Part shown: positions 29,362 through 38,921 of the stretch, in pieces
Layout: each line of letters starts with the position of its first letter
Position numbering within the stretch: position 1 is the stretch's first letter
Assembly: GCF_018199995.1 (NCBI RefSeq)
Contig: NZ_CP073579.1
Coordinates: 1,240,001-1,304,000, forward strand
Origin: Photobacterium sp. GJ3
GTDB taxonomy: Bacteria > Pseudomonadota > Gammaproteobacteria > Enterobacterales > Vibrionaceae
Length of the DNA: 64,000 nucleotides
Direction: 5' to 3'
Notes under the pieces: model-generated
Told to the model about the DNA's origin: nothing
Database searches by the model: none
What the model saw: only the letters and a program-made list of their open reading frames with translations
Position numbers and translations under genes: made by a program

Positions 29362-29814
29362 ATGAGACGATTATTGATACTGCTTCTGCTGGCGTTCAGC
29401 CCCTTCTTCACCTCCTCAGCTTTTGCCAAAGAGGATCCTATTTACACCAGCTTTTTCAGCGATAAAGCCCTCAGTGGCTACGATACCGTGGCTTATTTCA
29501 CGCAGGGAAAAGCCGTGGAAGGACAAAGCCAGTATCAAACCCGCTACATGGACGCGGACTGGTATTTCTCATCGCAGGCCCATCTGGATGCCTTTCTTGC
29601 AGACCCGGAAAAATATGCACCGCAATACGGCGGCTACTGCGCCTGGGCCTTGGGCGCCAAAAACACGCTGGCACCGGGCAATCCAAAACACTGGACCGTT
29701 CATCAGGGCAAACTGTACCTGAATTACGATGCGTCCGTCAGAAAACAATGGCTGGCTGACAGAGATGCGCTGATTCAACTTGCCGATCAACGCTGGCCTG
29801 CCGTCCTCAACTAA
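29362..29814 (+). CDS. Exported YHS-domain protein
   Basis: 150 residues. The signal peptide ends at about AFA/KE (residue 22). The YHS domain follows: GYDTVAYFTQGKAVEG, YFSSQAHLDAFLADPEKYAPQYGGYCAWA. YHS domains are small metal-associated modules, and the Cys in GGYCAWA is conserved. AAAGGA precedes the ATG. Next come DoxX and OlsF on the same strand with short gaps, indicating an operon. Confidence 0.82.
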   Translation: MRRLLILLLLAFSPFFTSSAFAKEDPIYTSFFSDKALSGYDTVAYFTQGKAVEGQSQYQTRYMDADWYFSSQAHLDAFLADPEKYAPQYGGYCAWALGAKNTLAPGNPKHWTVHQGKLYLNYDASVRKQWLADRDALIQLADQRWPAVLN

Positions 29815-29834
29815 TCTTCTGAAAGGAAATCATC

Positions 29835-30284
29835 ATGAAAACATGGCTGTCGTTGAACACCCTGTTACGCGCTCTGATTGCGTTTGTTTTTCTGCAATCG
29901 CTGTTGTTCAAATTTTCCGGCTCTCCGGAAACCGTCCATATTTTCTCGACACTGGGAACGTGGTCAGGACTCGCCTGGTTCGGTACCTACGGCGCATATG
30001 GCGTGGGAATGGCAGAGCTCATCGCATCCGTTTTACTCTTCTCTCGCTGGCAGGGTTATGGTGCCTTGCTGTCGCTGGGCATCATCAGCGGCGCAATCTT
30101 TTTTCACCTCTTCACCCCGCTGGGAATCGCAATGCCCGAATTCGATGCACAAGGCATGATCATCGGGGATGATGGCGGCGCCCTGTTCGGGATGGCATGT
30201 CTGGTTTGGGCCAGTGCTGCCACGTTATCTGTCCGCTTCCTGCGGCAGAAAAACCCACCCATCGCTGATCCGGAATATCTGTAA
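29835..30284 (+). CDS. DoxX-like four-helix membrane protein
   Basis: 149 residues with four hydrophobic segments (ALIAFVFLQSLLF, GVGMAELIASVLLF, YGALLSLGIISGAIFFHLF, LFGMACLVWASAATL), matching small DoxX/YkgB-type proteins. FKFSGSPETVHIFSTLG resembles the first loop of that family. Function is unknown; relatives have been linked to redox or thiol stress. It lies 20 bp after the YHS gene and 11 bp before olsF. Confidence 0.7.
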   Translation: MKTWLSLNTLLRALIAFVFLQSLLFKFSGSPETVHIFSTLGTWSGLAWFGTYGAYGVGMAELIASVLLFSRWQGYGALLSLGIISGAIFFHLFTPLGIAMPEFDAQGMIIGDDGGALFGMACLVWASAATLSVRFLRQKNPPIADPEYL

Positions 30285-30295
30285 GGAGTCGTGAC

Positions 30296-32028
30296 ATGGA
30301 AGCCAGCCCCTTTCAACTGCCTGCCCGCACCCCTTTCCGGCTGTTCGAGCGATTCGCCGAACAACTCACCGGTTTATCCCGGCTTGATGCTTATTATCGT
30401 GCCCTGCCGGCTGATCTGGATACAGCAGAATTTCTGCGCTACACGCTGGATGTGCTCGGCATTGACGCCCACATCGCATCCGGCTCTGTCGGGAATCTGC
30501 CGGAAAATGGCCCTTGGTGATCATCGCTAACCACCCGCTCGGAGCTGCGGACGGCGTGATTCTGGCGGAGTTGATTTTAAAAGTCCGGCCCGATCTGAAA
30601 ATTCTGGCCAATCGCTTTCTGGCGCGAATCAAAGAGCTGGCGCCATTATTCATTGATGTCGATGTGTTCAGCCCCTCTGGCAAAACGAATCTGAAAGCGA
30701 CCCGTGCGGCGCTGAATCATCTCAAACAGGGCGGTGTTCTACTGCTGTTTCCGGCTGGCGAGGTGTCTGCTTATGACTCTGAGGGCACCTTAACGGATTG
30801 CCCCTGGCAACGTTCTGTCTCCCGGCTGATCCGAAAGAGTCAGGCCGATGTGCTGCCGATATTCATTCAGGGGCAAAACAGCAAACCTTTTTACTGGGCC
30901 GGAAAAATTCATCCCAGATTGCGCACCGTGCTGCTTGGCCGGGAGCTTCTGAACAAGCGAGCGCAACGCATCGGGCTCGCCATCGGACAGCCGATTCCCT
31001 TTCGCGAACTGTCACACATGACCACCGACCAGCAGACACTGGATTACCTACGGCTGAACACTTATCTGCTCGCACCGGGTGCGCCGCATCACGCGCCAGT
31101 CCTGACCAACGCTGAGCCGATCGATCCGCCCGCCGATCCCCGGTTACTGCAAACCGAGCTGACACTTCTGGATGATGAATGCCACCTGCTCCGTTTCAAA
31201 CAGTTTGATGTGTACTGCACCGACGCACCGTCAATTCCGCACCTGCTTCAAGAAATCGGGCGAATCCGGGAAACCAATTTCAGACAGGTGAATGAAGGGA
31301 CGGGGAAATCCTGTGACCTCGACATCTATGATGCCAACTATCAACATCTGTTTGTGTGGGATCGGGATGCAAACAGACTCGTTGGCGCCTATCGGCTCGG
31401 ACTGACCGATCAGATTCTGGCGAGCAGCGGTGTCACCGGCCTCTATTCCAATTCGCTGTTCCACTACGATGAATCATTGATTCATCAGTTTGGTCATGCG
31501 ATCGAGCTCGGACGTTCGGTCATTGATGCGCCCTACCAGCGCGACCTGCATGCGCTCCAGCTCCTGTGGAAAGGCATTGCGACTTATGTTTCCCGTCATC
31601 CGCATTACACCCATCTGTTTGGTCCGGTCAGTATCAGCAGTGAATACAGTCCACTGGCAAGGCAGTTGATCATCTCGACACTGCAAGAACACCATTTCGA
31701 CCATGACGCCGCCAAACTGGTGCGTGCCAAAACGCCACCCGGGCAAAATAACCGGTCACTCTGGCGCCCGGATATGTTGTCGGCACTGGCCAATACACAA
31801 CTGCTGTCGAAATTGCTGATCCGACTCGGACAAGCCAGTGTCCCCATTCTGCTGAAGCAGTACCTGAACCTAAATGGCAAACTGATTAGTTTTAATCTGG
31901 ATAAAGACTTCAACGACGCCCTGGACGGGCTGATCGTGGTCCATCTGCCTCAGGTGCCGCAACGCACGCTGGCTAAATACATGGGAAAACCTGAAGCAAC
32001 GCAATACCTGCACAAACATCAAGCCTGA
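30296..32028 (+). pseudogene. olsF: OlsF-type bifunctional acyltransferase (ornithine lipid synthesis), one apparent frameshift
   Basis: About 576 residues once joined. The first frame (30296 to about 30520) ends NLPENGP. The second continues LVIIANHPLGAADGVILAE, the PlsC-type NHxxxxD acyltransferase motif, with LLLFPAGEVSA further on. A C-terminal GNAT-like N-acyltransferase domain follows (IRETNFRQVNEGTGK, CDLDIYDANYQHLFVWD, VGAYRLG). This domain order matches OlsF, in which the C-terminal domain N-acylates ornithine and the N-terminal domain adds the second acyl chain. One C is missing from the CCC at 30511-30513. It closes the YHS-DoxX run, with GTAAGGAG before the start. Confidence 0.8.
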
Positions 32029-32126
32029 CACCACCATGGCGGCGGTGTTCTTCCCTATCTGTCGAATCCATTCAGTGATAGGATTCAGGGCAGTTAAGGA
32101 CACACTACAGACATTGAACCGTCGCC

Positions 32127-33032
32127 ATGAAAACCGCAGCAAACACAGAAAAACCCTATCAATTCACCCGGATTGAACGCGTTCTGGATTATATTCACAC
32201 ACATTTGGACCAGCCTTTGTCTGTCGTCGATCTGGCCGAACAAAGCTGCTGGTCACGCTGGCAACTGCAGCGGGTATTCAATCACGAAACCGGCCTGACA
32301 CTGGCGCAGTATGTTCGCGAATTGAAGCTCAGCCATGCCGCAGAACGCTTGCTCTCGTCCAATGACCGGGTCCTGGATATTGCACTGGCTTGCGGCTTCA
32401 ATTCTGAAATCAGCTTTATTCGTGCCTTCCGGCAAATGTTCGGCTGCTCGCCCGGTGCCTACAAAAAACGCGGTTTACTGACCGGCCTGAGAACACCGTT
32501 TCAGCCCACCCGGCCCGTTTCGATGGCACCAGAGCTGCCCCACCGGTTGTTACAGATCCGGATTGAACGGCGTCCGGCATTTGAAATCACCGGGATGACT
32601 GGCATGATTCAGGGCCTGTTTGCCGAGCAGCCAGATTACGGCCAGTCCGTGCCTGCGCTCTGGCAGCAATTCACCCAATCCTGTCCTGACACAGCATCCA
32701 TCAACCGCATTGGCGTCACCGATACAAGGCATCTCCAGCGCGCAGGATTACCTTACTGGGCGGGCGTCTGCACTCCGGATCTGCCCGCAACCGCCCCAAG
32801 CAACCCGGAACGCCATCGCCTTACCATCCCGGAGCAATTGTATGCGGTGATCCATTATTCCGGACCGATTCACCAACTGGATACGGTTTTACACTGGTTC
32901 ATCGCCGCCTGGCTGCCTGAATCCAGTTACCGGGGCGTGGATGGTTTTGAACTGGAAATTTATCCGCCCCAGTTTGATCCCGATAATCCGGCACATCAGA
33001 TGACTTACTGGCTTCCGATTGAAACACGCTGA
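32127..33032 (+). CDS. AraC-family regulator with GyrI-like effector domain
   Basis: 301 residues. The N-terminal AraC DNA-binding domain (residues 15-115) has two helix-turn-helix units: LSVVDLAEQSCWSRWQLQRVF and VLDIALACGFNSEISFIRAFRQMFGCSPGAYKK, each broken here only by description. The C-terminal part (about 145-300) is GyrI/Rob-like (FEITGMTGMIQGL, YAVIHYSGP, LEIYPPQFDPDNP), a small-molecule-sensing fold. It lies 160 bp upstream of the TonB receptor and may control it or the olsF operon. Confidence 0.85.
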   Translation: MKTAANTEKPYQFTRIERVLDYIHTHLDQPLSVVDLAEQSCWSRWQLQRVFNHETGLTLAQYVRELKLSHAAERLLSSNDRVLDIALACGFNSEISFIRAFRQMFGCSPGAYKKRGLLTGLRTPFQPTRPVSMAPELPHRLLQIRIERRPAFEITGMTGMIQGLFAEQPDYGQSVPALWQQFTQSCPDTASINRIGVTDTRHLQRAGLPYWAGVCTPDLPATAPSNPERHRLTIPEQLYAVIHYSGPIHQLDTVLHWFIAAWLPESSYRGVDGFELEIYPPQFDPDNPAHQMTYWLPIETR

Positions 33033-33099
33033 CGGCGGCATCACTGCGGAACGGCACACACGGGCAGAATGCACCAAATTGTTAATTATCCCGGTTTGA

Positions 33100-33138
33100 A
33101 ATCCTTAAAATGCAATTGATAACAATTTGCATTCACAA
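33100..33138 (+). promoter_or_regulatory. Possible Fur box before the TonB receptor gene
   Basis: TGCAATTGATAACAATTTGC (33111-33130) has about 9 of 12 matches to the core of the Fur consensus (ATGATAATCATT) and sits within the wider imperfect palindrome AATGCAA...TTGCATT, 55-80 bp before the receptor start. The assignment rests on this similarity and on the siderophore-receptor context. Confidence 0.45.
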
Positions 33139-33192
33139 AACTTTCGAGCCACGACCTGTGGCTTGAGAATATTGCAGTCGAGGTTTTCAATC

Positions 33193-35307
33193 ATGCAACG
33201 CAGATATGCCCTGTCGGGCCTTGCCATCGCTATCGCAGCCACCTTCAGTGCCGCCACCCTTGCTCAAAACAGCGAGACACCTGAAGTCGAAACCATCACG
33301 GTTCTGGGTGAAACCTACCGGAATACCGCCACCAAAACCGCTCTGTCACCCGAAGAAACCCCACAGGCCATTTCGGTGGTCGACCGGGAAACACTGGACC
33401 TGCGTGGTACGAATTCGGTCAGTGAAGCATTACGGTATGTTTCCGGGGTGAATACAGAATTGCGCGGCGGTGCCGTCACCCGCCTGGATTTGTTCAATAT
33501 CCGCGGATTTATCAACTATCAGAACTTCTACGACGGCTTGCAATTGCCCTACCTGAGTGGCTGGAACTTACAGGCCCAGGTCGACGATTTTGCTGTGGAA
33601 CAAGTGGAAGTCTTTAAAGGCCCGACATCCGTGCTGTACGGTAACATCCCACCGGGCGGCATGGTCAATCTGATTGCAAAATCGCCGCAAAAAGAAGCAC
33701 AGACCACCGTGGAGATCAGCACCGGAACCCGCAACCTGAAAGAAGCCACCCTCGATACCACAGGCCAATTCGGCAACAGTGATGTGAACTACCGTATTCT
33801 GGCGCTGGCTCGTCAGCGCGACAGTCAGGCCAACACTGCAGAAGATGAGCGATACCTGATCGCACCTTCTTTTGACTGGCAGGCAAGCGATGCCACGCTG
33901 GTGAATGTCAATCTTTACTATCAGAAGGATCCGAGCGCCGGAATTTATACGACACTGCCCGCCCAAGGCACGGTCCTGCCAAGTCCCGAAGGCCCGCTGT
34001 CACCAGACACTTTCACCGGTGACGCCAACTGGAATGAATTTGACCGCGAAGTCCTGATGGCTGGCTATAAGATCCTGCACGACTTCAATGAAGACTGGTC
34101 GATCCTGCATAACCTGCGTTACAGCGATGCCAGCTTGCATCAAACCAATACCTACAATGGCGCACTGGCTGCTGATCACAGAACGCTGTCCCGAAACGCC
34201 TATCAGACTGACGAAGCGCTGAAATTTCTGACTCTGGATAATCAGCTCTCCGGCAAACACCAATGGGGAAGTGTTGAGCACAATCTGCTGATCGGGCTGG
34301 ATTATCAGCAAATGGATTCTTCTGTCCGCTATCAGGATACGCTGGATTACAGCGCTCCAAGTCTTGATCTTTACAACCCGGACAACCATCAGATTGACCC
34401 GAACAACCCCGGCTTCAAGTACAATGCGACTTATGACATTCAGACAGCCCAACTGGGTGTGTACCTTCAAGATCAGATCCGATGGAACCAATTGATCATG
34501 ATCGCCGGGGGCGTTTTGACCACTACACCCTGGACCAGAAAACAGATGGCGTAAAATCCGATGATATAGATCAGAACCACTTCACGGGTCGTATCGGGGC
34601 GCTGTATCACCTGGGAAATGGCTTTTCACCTTATGTCAGCTATTCAGAAAGCTTTGAGCCTGTCGCCGGGCAGGATCGTTTTGGAAAAGTCTTCGATCCT
34701 TCAGAAGGCCAGCAATGGGAAGCGGGGTGAAATATCAGTCGGATGACGGGACGCAAACGGCCAGTCTGGCGGCATACAGGCTCACCAAACAAAACGTCGT
34801 GACCCGCGATCCCAATGGCAGCGCCTACGATAAAATTCAAACCGGTGAAATACAAACCCAAGGATTGGAATTTGAGAGTCTGTGGCTATTCACCAGCAAC
34901 TTTGATCTCGCGTTCAATTACACGTTCACCGATGCTGAAATCACCAAGGATCATTCCGGCTTAAAGGGAAAAACCCCGGTCTGGGTGCCCGAACAGATGG
35001 CTTCTCTATGGACAAATTACTCTGTCGATCAGGGCATGCTAAGCGGCACAACACTGGGGCAGGCGTACGCTATGTGGGTGAAAGCGAGTTAGACGCGCAA
35101 AACTCAGGAAAAGTCCCCGACTATACATTGTTCGATCTGTCCGCCCGTTATCAATTCGGCGAACTGGACGCCAGTCTGGACCGGATGACGGCTACTTTGA
35201 GTGCTTCCAATCTATTTGATGAAACATACTACACCTGTTTTGATCAGAATAACTGCTGGTTTGGTGCCGAACGTACTATTGAAGCCAAAATCGCGTTTCA
35301 GTTCTAA
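33193..35307 (+). pseudogene. TonB-dependent siderophore receptor, three apparent frameshifts
   Basis: About 705 residues if repaired. ATG 33193 begins a signal peptide (MQRRYALSGL... to TLA/QN). TonB box-like ETITVLG follows, then plug motifs ETPQAISVVDR, FNIRGF and VEVFKGPTSVLYGNIPPGG split over residues 135-160, typical of the FhuA/FpvA siderophore class. The barrel continues through four frames joined by one added G at each of GGGGG 34507-34511, GGGG 34724-34727 and GGGG 35056-35059, ending ...IEAKIAFQF with the expected terminal Phe. The barrel is otherwise complete, so an intact receptor is likely. It takes up ferric siderophore with TonB energy and is probably iron-regulated. Confidence 0.85.
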
Positions 35308-35325
35308 CGATTGAATCAATCATCC

Positions 35326-35361
35326 AAAGCCACTTCCATTCTCAGAAGTGGCTTTTTTATT
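35326..35361 (+). terminator. Rho-independent terminator of the TonB receptor gene
   Basis: AAGCCACTTC (35327-35336) pairs with GAAGTGGCTT (35345-35354) around an 8-nt loop and is followed by TTTTATTT, 20 bp after the stop. Confidence 0.9.
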
Positions 35362-35585
35362 TCCTGCCTAATTTAGCCCTCACTGAATCACAATCGACAT
35401 TCATTGCGGGTAGTCATGTCGATCACATCACTATTTTTGGGTATCGCTTCAAAGAATTTATTTAATGCGACAAATGATATGAACTCATATTGTGATGCAA
35501 AACATCCTAAATTAGAGTATTTCGCCAAAACAACAGTCGGGAAAAATTCCTGTGATTAAAATAAAACACGTCAAAGGTGAATATC

Positions 35586-36113
35586 ATGAGCATACCCAGT
35601 CAAATTACGTTTCAAGACTTACCTTCAAAAGTCAAAATAACATTACCCGAAGAGCCAGAGACAACTGGGACTAGCGCAATAGAGTTTATCGGCCTTGGAA
35701 TCGCGATTATTGGTGTCTTATTTATTCTTTTTGGTCCGAACGAGATTGTTTATAACCGATACGAAGGCATGTCGTTTGTACAGATGCTTCAGGCTTATCC
35801 CGGTCCGATTGCCAGTGTCGGCTTCCTCATTTATGGTTTGACGAACCGAATGAGAGTTTCTGGACTCGAAGAATATCAGGTTCAAGTGCTTGAAACCCTG
35901 GAAGCCGCAATCCTCATCAAAGATGAAGAAATTCCGGAAGGCTATCGCTTAAGCATTGATACCGAAGCAGGCGATGAAAAAGGGGTTTATTTAGTCAGCC
36001 TGGTGGAAGCCAGCGATGAAGATGAGGAAACATCTCAGGAATCTAAGATGGATACAACCCAGCCTGACGAAGAAGCATCCGGCAAGCACAATGAATCAAC
36101 GGCTAAATTCTAA
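35586..36113 (+). CDS. Uncharacterised two-helix membrane protein with acidic tail
   Basis: 175 residues from ATG 35586 (AAAGGTG lies 6 nt upstream; a GTG at 35577 is possible). Two hydrophobic helices (FIGLGIAIIGVLFILFG at about 34-50, and GPIASVGFLIYGL at about 78-90) are followed by a soluble domain and a strongly acidic, low-complexity tail (EASDEDEETSQE). I do not recognise a family. It converges on the membrane-protein cluster, with an 8-bp gap to the gene on the other strand. It could belong to the toxin region or be unrelated. Confidence 0.6.
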   Translation: MSIPSQITFQDLPSKVKITLPEEPETTGTSAIEFIGLGIAIIGVLFILFGPNEIVYNRYEGMSFVQMLQAYPGPIASVGFLIYGLTNRMRVSGLEEYQVQVLETLEAAILIKDEEIPEGYRLSIDTEAGDEKGVYLVSLVEASDEDEETSQESKMDTTQPDEEASGKHNESTAKF

Positions 36114-36121
36114 GCCATATA

Positions 36122-36991
36122 TCAAAACAGGTGGACAGGAAGTCCACCTGAAATTTCATTCATTTGAGGAAGCATGTCATCAAACGGCATTTTATCCTGC
36201 ACTTCAGACCAATATTCATAATAGAAATCGTCATCTTTCGATAGGATGTTCAAGTCGTGATTATCATATTCTCGAATGATCCAGATTACCGTTTCCAACT
36301 GGTCAGCAGTTAAGATTAATTCATTCTCTCCATGCGTCTGCATTTTATACTGATCATATAATAATGGTTTTTTTACAATTAAAGCATAAATGCCCAACCA
36401 AGGCCACGCACTTTCTTCGGGCTCAGGTTCTGGTATTGAACCTAACTTTAAAAATGAGAGCGAGGCGGCACCTGCGCCAGCAAAAACCATAGGTCCGGCA
36501 ACAAATAACAGAATGAAAGCAATCACAAATCCACCGATCATGCAGTATTGCGCCATTTTTTTCCTTCGCTCATTGCCTGTTTTCACACCATAGGAGTAAA
36601 AGCCGGTTGCAGTGATCTTCTGGTAGTATCTGACTGGAAACCATTCAGCACCGAGGATAAATGCAACCAATGGTAATAAGAAAAATGATACTGCAATAAT
36701 ACTAGCTTTGTAATTATCAAACATGTCACCAGTGATTAAATGAAATGACATCATTGGTAAAATAACAATTGCTAAAATGGTTATAATTGGCATAAACCAT
36801 TTGCCATATCTTCCCCAATAGTCAACCTTCCATTCCATAATGGCTGGTTCACATTGTACAATTTCTGCGTATATGTTTTTGCACACTTCTTCTTTATCTA
36901 TAAAATCTTTGAGATTGTTATCATTATCGATTCTACCTCTCACACTTTTATAAATAAATGAAACACGTTTGTAATTATCCATTTGACTCAC
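36122..36991 (-). CDS. Predicted immunity-type membrane protein, paralogue 3
   Basis: 289 residues and most distant of three related proteins encoded downstream of the giant LysM protein. It shares with the others the block EPAI-EW-VDYWGR-GKW before the first membrane helix, GAEWFP-RYYQKITA-GFYSYGV after the second, and GAGAASLSFLKLGSIPE after the third. A soluble C-terminal domain follows (ELILTADQLETV). About three transmembrane helices are seen. No characterised family is recognised. Position and paralogy suggest an immunity protein against a membrane-active toxin. AT-rich, like the other two genes. Confidence 0.65.
   Translation of the reverse strand: MSQMDNYKRVSFIYKSVRGRIDNDNNLKDFIDKEEVCKNIYAEIVQCEPAIMEWKVDYWGRYGKWFMPIITILAIVILPMMSFHLITGDMFDNYKASIIAVSFFLLPLVAFILGAEWFPVRYYQKITATGFYSYGVKTGNERRKKMAQYCMIGGFVIAFILLFVAGPMVFAGAGAASLSFLKLGSIPEPEPEESAWPWLGIYALIVKKPLLYDQYKMQTHGENELILTADQLETVIWIIREYDNHDLNILSKDDDFYYEYWSEVQDKMPFDDMLPQMNEISGGLPVHLF
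36125..36150 (-). terminator. Terminator at the end of the immunity-like gene cluster
   Basis: On the minus strand CAGGTGGAC (36150-36142) pairs with GTCCACCTG (36136-36128) and is followed by TTTTGAT. The stem overlaps the last codons of the 36122 gene. Orientation fits the end of the minus-strand operon that begins at 44960. Confidence 0.7.
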
Positions 36992-37058
36992 TCATAATCT
37001 GACCAATTCATATCCCTGCTTTAGTTTCCCAGATAAATAAAAAAACGCCAATACAGTG

Positions 37059-37661
37059 ATTGGCGGATTGTTTCTTCATATGATTAAGAAGATGAAGGGA
37101 GAGATGTCATTCAACTTAGCTTTTATTATCTAAAGCGGACATGTCACGATTGGGTGCTTCAACTCTACGAAATGGCATCGTATCTTGGTGATCCCACCAT
37201 CGATTATAAAATACGCCTTCCTTTTTATCCAAAATATCAACTTCATGTTGACCATATTTTTTCAGAATTTCTTGCACTTGAGACAACTGCTCTTTAGTCA
37301 AAATCAATTCATTACCACCATGTGTCCCTACCTTATAGAGGTGATATAAAAAAGGTTTCTTCAATAATACAAGGCTATAAACCCCCAACCAAGGCCAAGC
37401 ACTTTCTTCAGGCTCTTGCTCTGGTATTGAACCTAACTTTAAAAATGAGAGCGAGGCGGCGCCAGCCCCAACAAAAACCATTGTGCCCGCTACAAAAAGT
37501 AAGATGAGCGCGATGATTAAACCACCAATCATGCAGTACTTAGCCATATTTTGACGTCGTTCACGTCCAAGTCTAACGCCATAGGAATAAAACCCTGATG
37601 CCGTTATTTTCTGGTAATAGCGAGTTGGGAACCATTCGGCGCCAAGTACCATGATTATGAT
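37059..37661. repeat. Direct repeat copy A (near-identical to 37997-38599)
   Basis: This 603-bp block recurs 938 bp further on at 37997-38599 with only a few changes. It covers the 3' flank (ATTGGCGGATTGTTTCTTC...) and the coding region for the C-terminal two thirds of each protein. Outside the block, toward the 5' ends of the genes, identity falls sharply. The pattern suggests a recent tandem duplication or gene conversion. Confidence 0.85.
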
Positions 37662-37976
37662 TGGGAGTGAAAGCACAAAGAAACCCATAAACATGATTTC
37701 ATATATACCGTCTTGATCTCCTGCCAACCAATATAGTGGGAAAAATGGAACAAATGTAGAGATAAAAAGTACCAATACAGGCAAACCCCATTTCCCACAT
37801 CGCCCCCAATAGTCGACCTCCCACTCTAAAATTGCCGGTTCTTTTTTGATAATTTTCTTATAAATACGACTACATGTCTGATATTGAACTTCCCAATTAT
37901 TGAATACAGGATCGGCATTGAGTTGCCGTTGTACTTGCGCGTATCTTTGCTTGAGTTTTACCATCAATGTAATCAA
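37116..37976 (-). CDS. Predicted immunity-type membrane protein, paralogue 2
   Basis: 286 residues from a TTG start at 37976, or 282 from ATG 37964; no strong ribosome site is visible. From about residue 110 it is almost identical to the product of 38054-38911, while the first 110 residues (soluble head, first membrane helix ILVLFISTFVPFFPLYWL-like and the following loop) differ clearly. It has three membrane helices, then a cytoplasmic-looking domain (ELILTKEQLSQVQEIL, VEAPNRDMSALDNKS). The gap to the upstream paralogue is 77 bp and holds a copy of the 3' flank. Predicted role: immunity or former immunity to a variant toxin. Confidence 0.65.
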   Translation of the reverse strand: MITLMVKLKQRYAQVQRQLNADPVFNNWEVQYQTCSRIYKKIIKKEPAILEWEVDYWGRCGKWGLPVLVLFISTFVPFFPLYWLAGDQDGIYEIMFMGFFVLSLPIIIMVLGAEWFPTRYYQKITASGFYSYGVRLGRERRQNMAKYCMIGGLIIALILLFVAGTMVFVGAGAASLSFLKLGSIPEQEPEESAWPWLGVYSLVLLKKPFLYHLYKVGTHGGNELILTKEQLSQVQEILKKYGQHEVDILDKKEGVFYNRWWDHQDTMPFRRVEAPNRDMSALDNKS

Positions 37977-37996
37977 AACAATCCACCACTATAGTT

Positions 37997-38599
37997 ATTG
38001 GCGGATTGTTTCTTCATATGATTAAGAAGATGAAGGGAGATATGTCATTCAACTTAGCTTTTATTATCTAAAGTGGACATGTCACGATTGGGTGCTTCAA
38101 CTCTACGAAATGGCATCGTATCTTGGTGATCCCACCATCGATTATAAAATACGCCTTCCTTTTTATCCAAAATATCAACTTCATGTTGACCATATTTTTT
38201 CAGAATTTCTTGCACTTGAGACAACTGCTCTTTAGTCAAAATCAATTCATTGCCACCATGTGTCCCTACCTTATAGAGGTGATATAAAAAAGGTTTCTTC
38301 AATAATACAAGGCTATAAACCCCCAACCAGGGCCAAGCACTTTCTTCAGGCTCTTGCTCTGGTATTGAACCTAACTTTAAAAATGAGAGCGAGGCGGCGC
38401 CAGCCCCAACAAAAACCATTGGGCCCGCGACAAAAAGTAAGATGAGCGCGATGATTAAACCACCAATCATGCAGTACTTAGCCATATTTTGACGTCGTTC
38501 ACGTCCAAGTCTAACGCCATAGGAATAAAACCCTGATGCCGTGATTTTCTGGTAGTAGCGAGTTGGGAACCATTCGGCGCCAAGTACCATAATTAGAAT
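37997..38599. repeat. Direct repeat copy B (near-identical to 37059-37661)
   Basis: Second copy of the 603-bp block, offset 938 bp. Differences seen include GTGCC/GGGCC in the third helix region and a few silent changes. Confidence 0.85.
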
Positions 38600-38911
38600 T
38601 GGCAATGGTAAAACCAAAAATCCCATAAATACAATTTGATATATTTCTTCTTTCTCTCTACCTACCCAGTATATAGTAAACAATGGCATAAATGCGAAGA
38701 CAAAAAACACGAATGTGGGTAATCCCCATTTCCCAAATTGTCCCCAATAGTCGACCTCCCATTCTAAAATTGCCGGTTCTTTTTTGATCTGTCTTTTATA
38801 TATCCTACTGCATTGCGAGTATCTTTTTCCCCAGTCCTCTAAATCAGGTTCGGAATTCAATCTATTTTGGACACTTCTATATCTACTCTTAATAATTTCA
38901 AAATCTTTCAT
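38054..38911 (-). CDS. Predicted immunity protein for the giant LysM toxin, paralogue 1
   Basis: 285 residues from ATG 38911, 10 nt after the stop of the 2012-residue gene; an in-frame start at 38935 would overlap that gene. Three predicted membrane helices, with ILEWEVDYWGQFGKW just before the first. Its position directly behind the large gene, the membrane location, and the two extra paralogues fit an immunity protein against a pore-forming effector, as TsiV2 is for VasX. No sequence match to a named immunity family is recognised, so this is inference from context. Confidence 0.65.
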   Translation of the reverse strand: MKDFEIIKSRYRSVQNRLNSEPDLEDWGKRYSQCSRIYKRQIKKEPAILEWEVDYWGQFGKWGLPTFVFFVFAFMPLFTIYWVGREKEEIYQIVFMGFLVLPLPILIMVLGAEWFPTRYYQKITASGFYSYGVRLGRERRQNMAKYCMIGGLIIALILLFVAGPMVFVGAGAASLSFLKLGSIPEQEPEESAWPWLGVYSLVLLKKPFLYHLYKVGTHGGNELILTKEQLSQVQEILKKYGQHEVDILDKKEGVFYNRWWDHQDTMPFRRVEAPNRDMSTLDNKS

Positions 38912-38921
38912 ATCACACTCT

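Noticed and set aside
36016..36279. Plus-strand frame across the convergent junction
   Set aside because: It overlaps the acidic tail of the 35586 gene and the antisense of the immunity-like gene, with no independent start signal.
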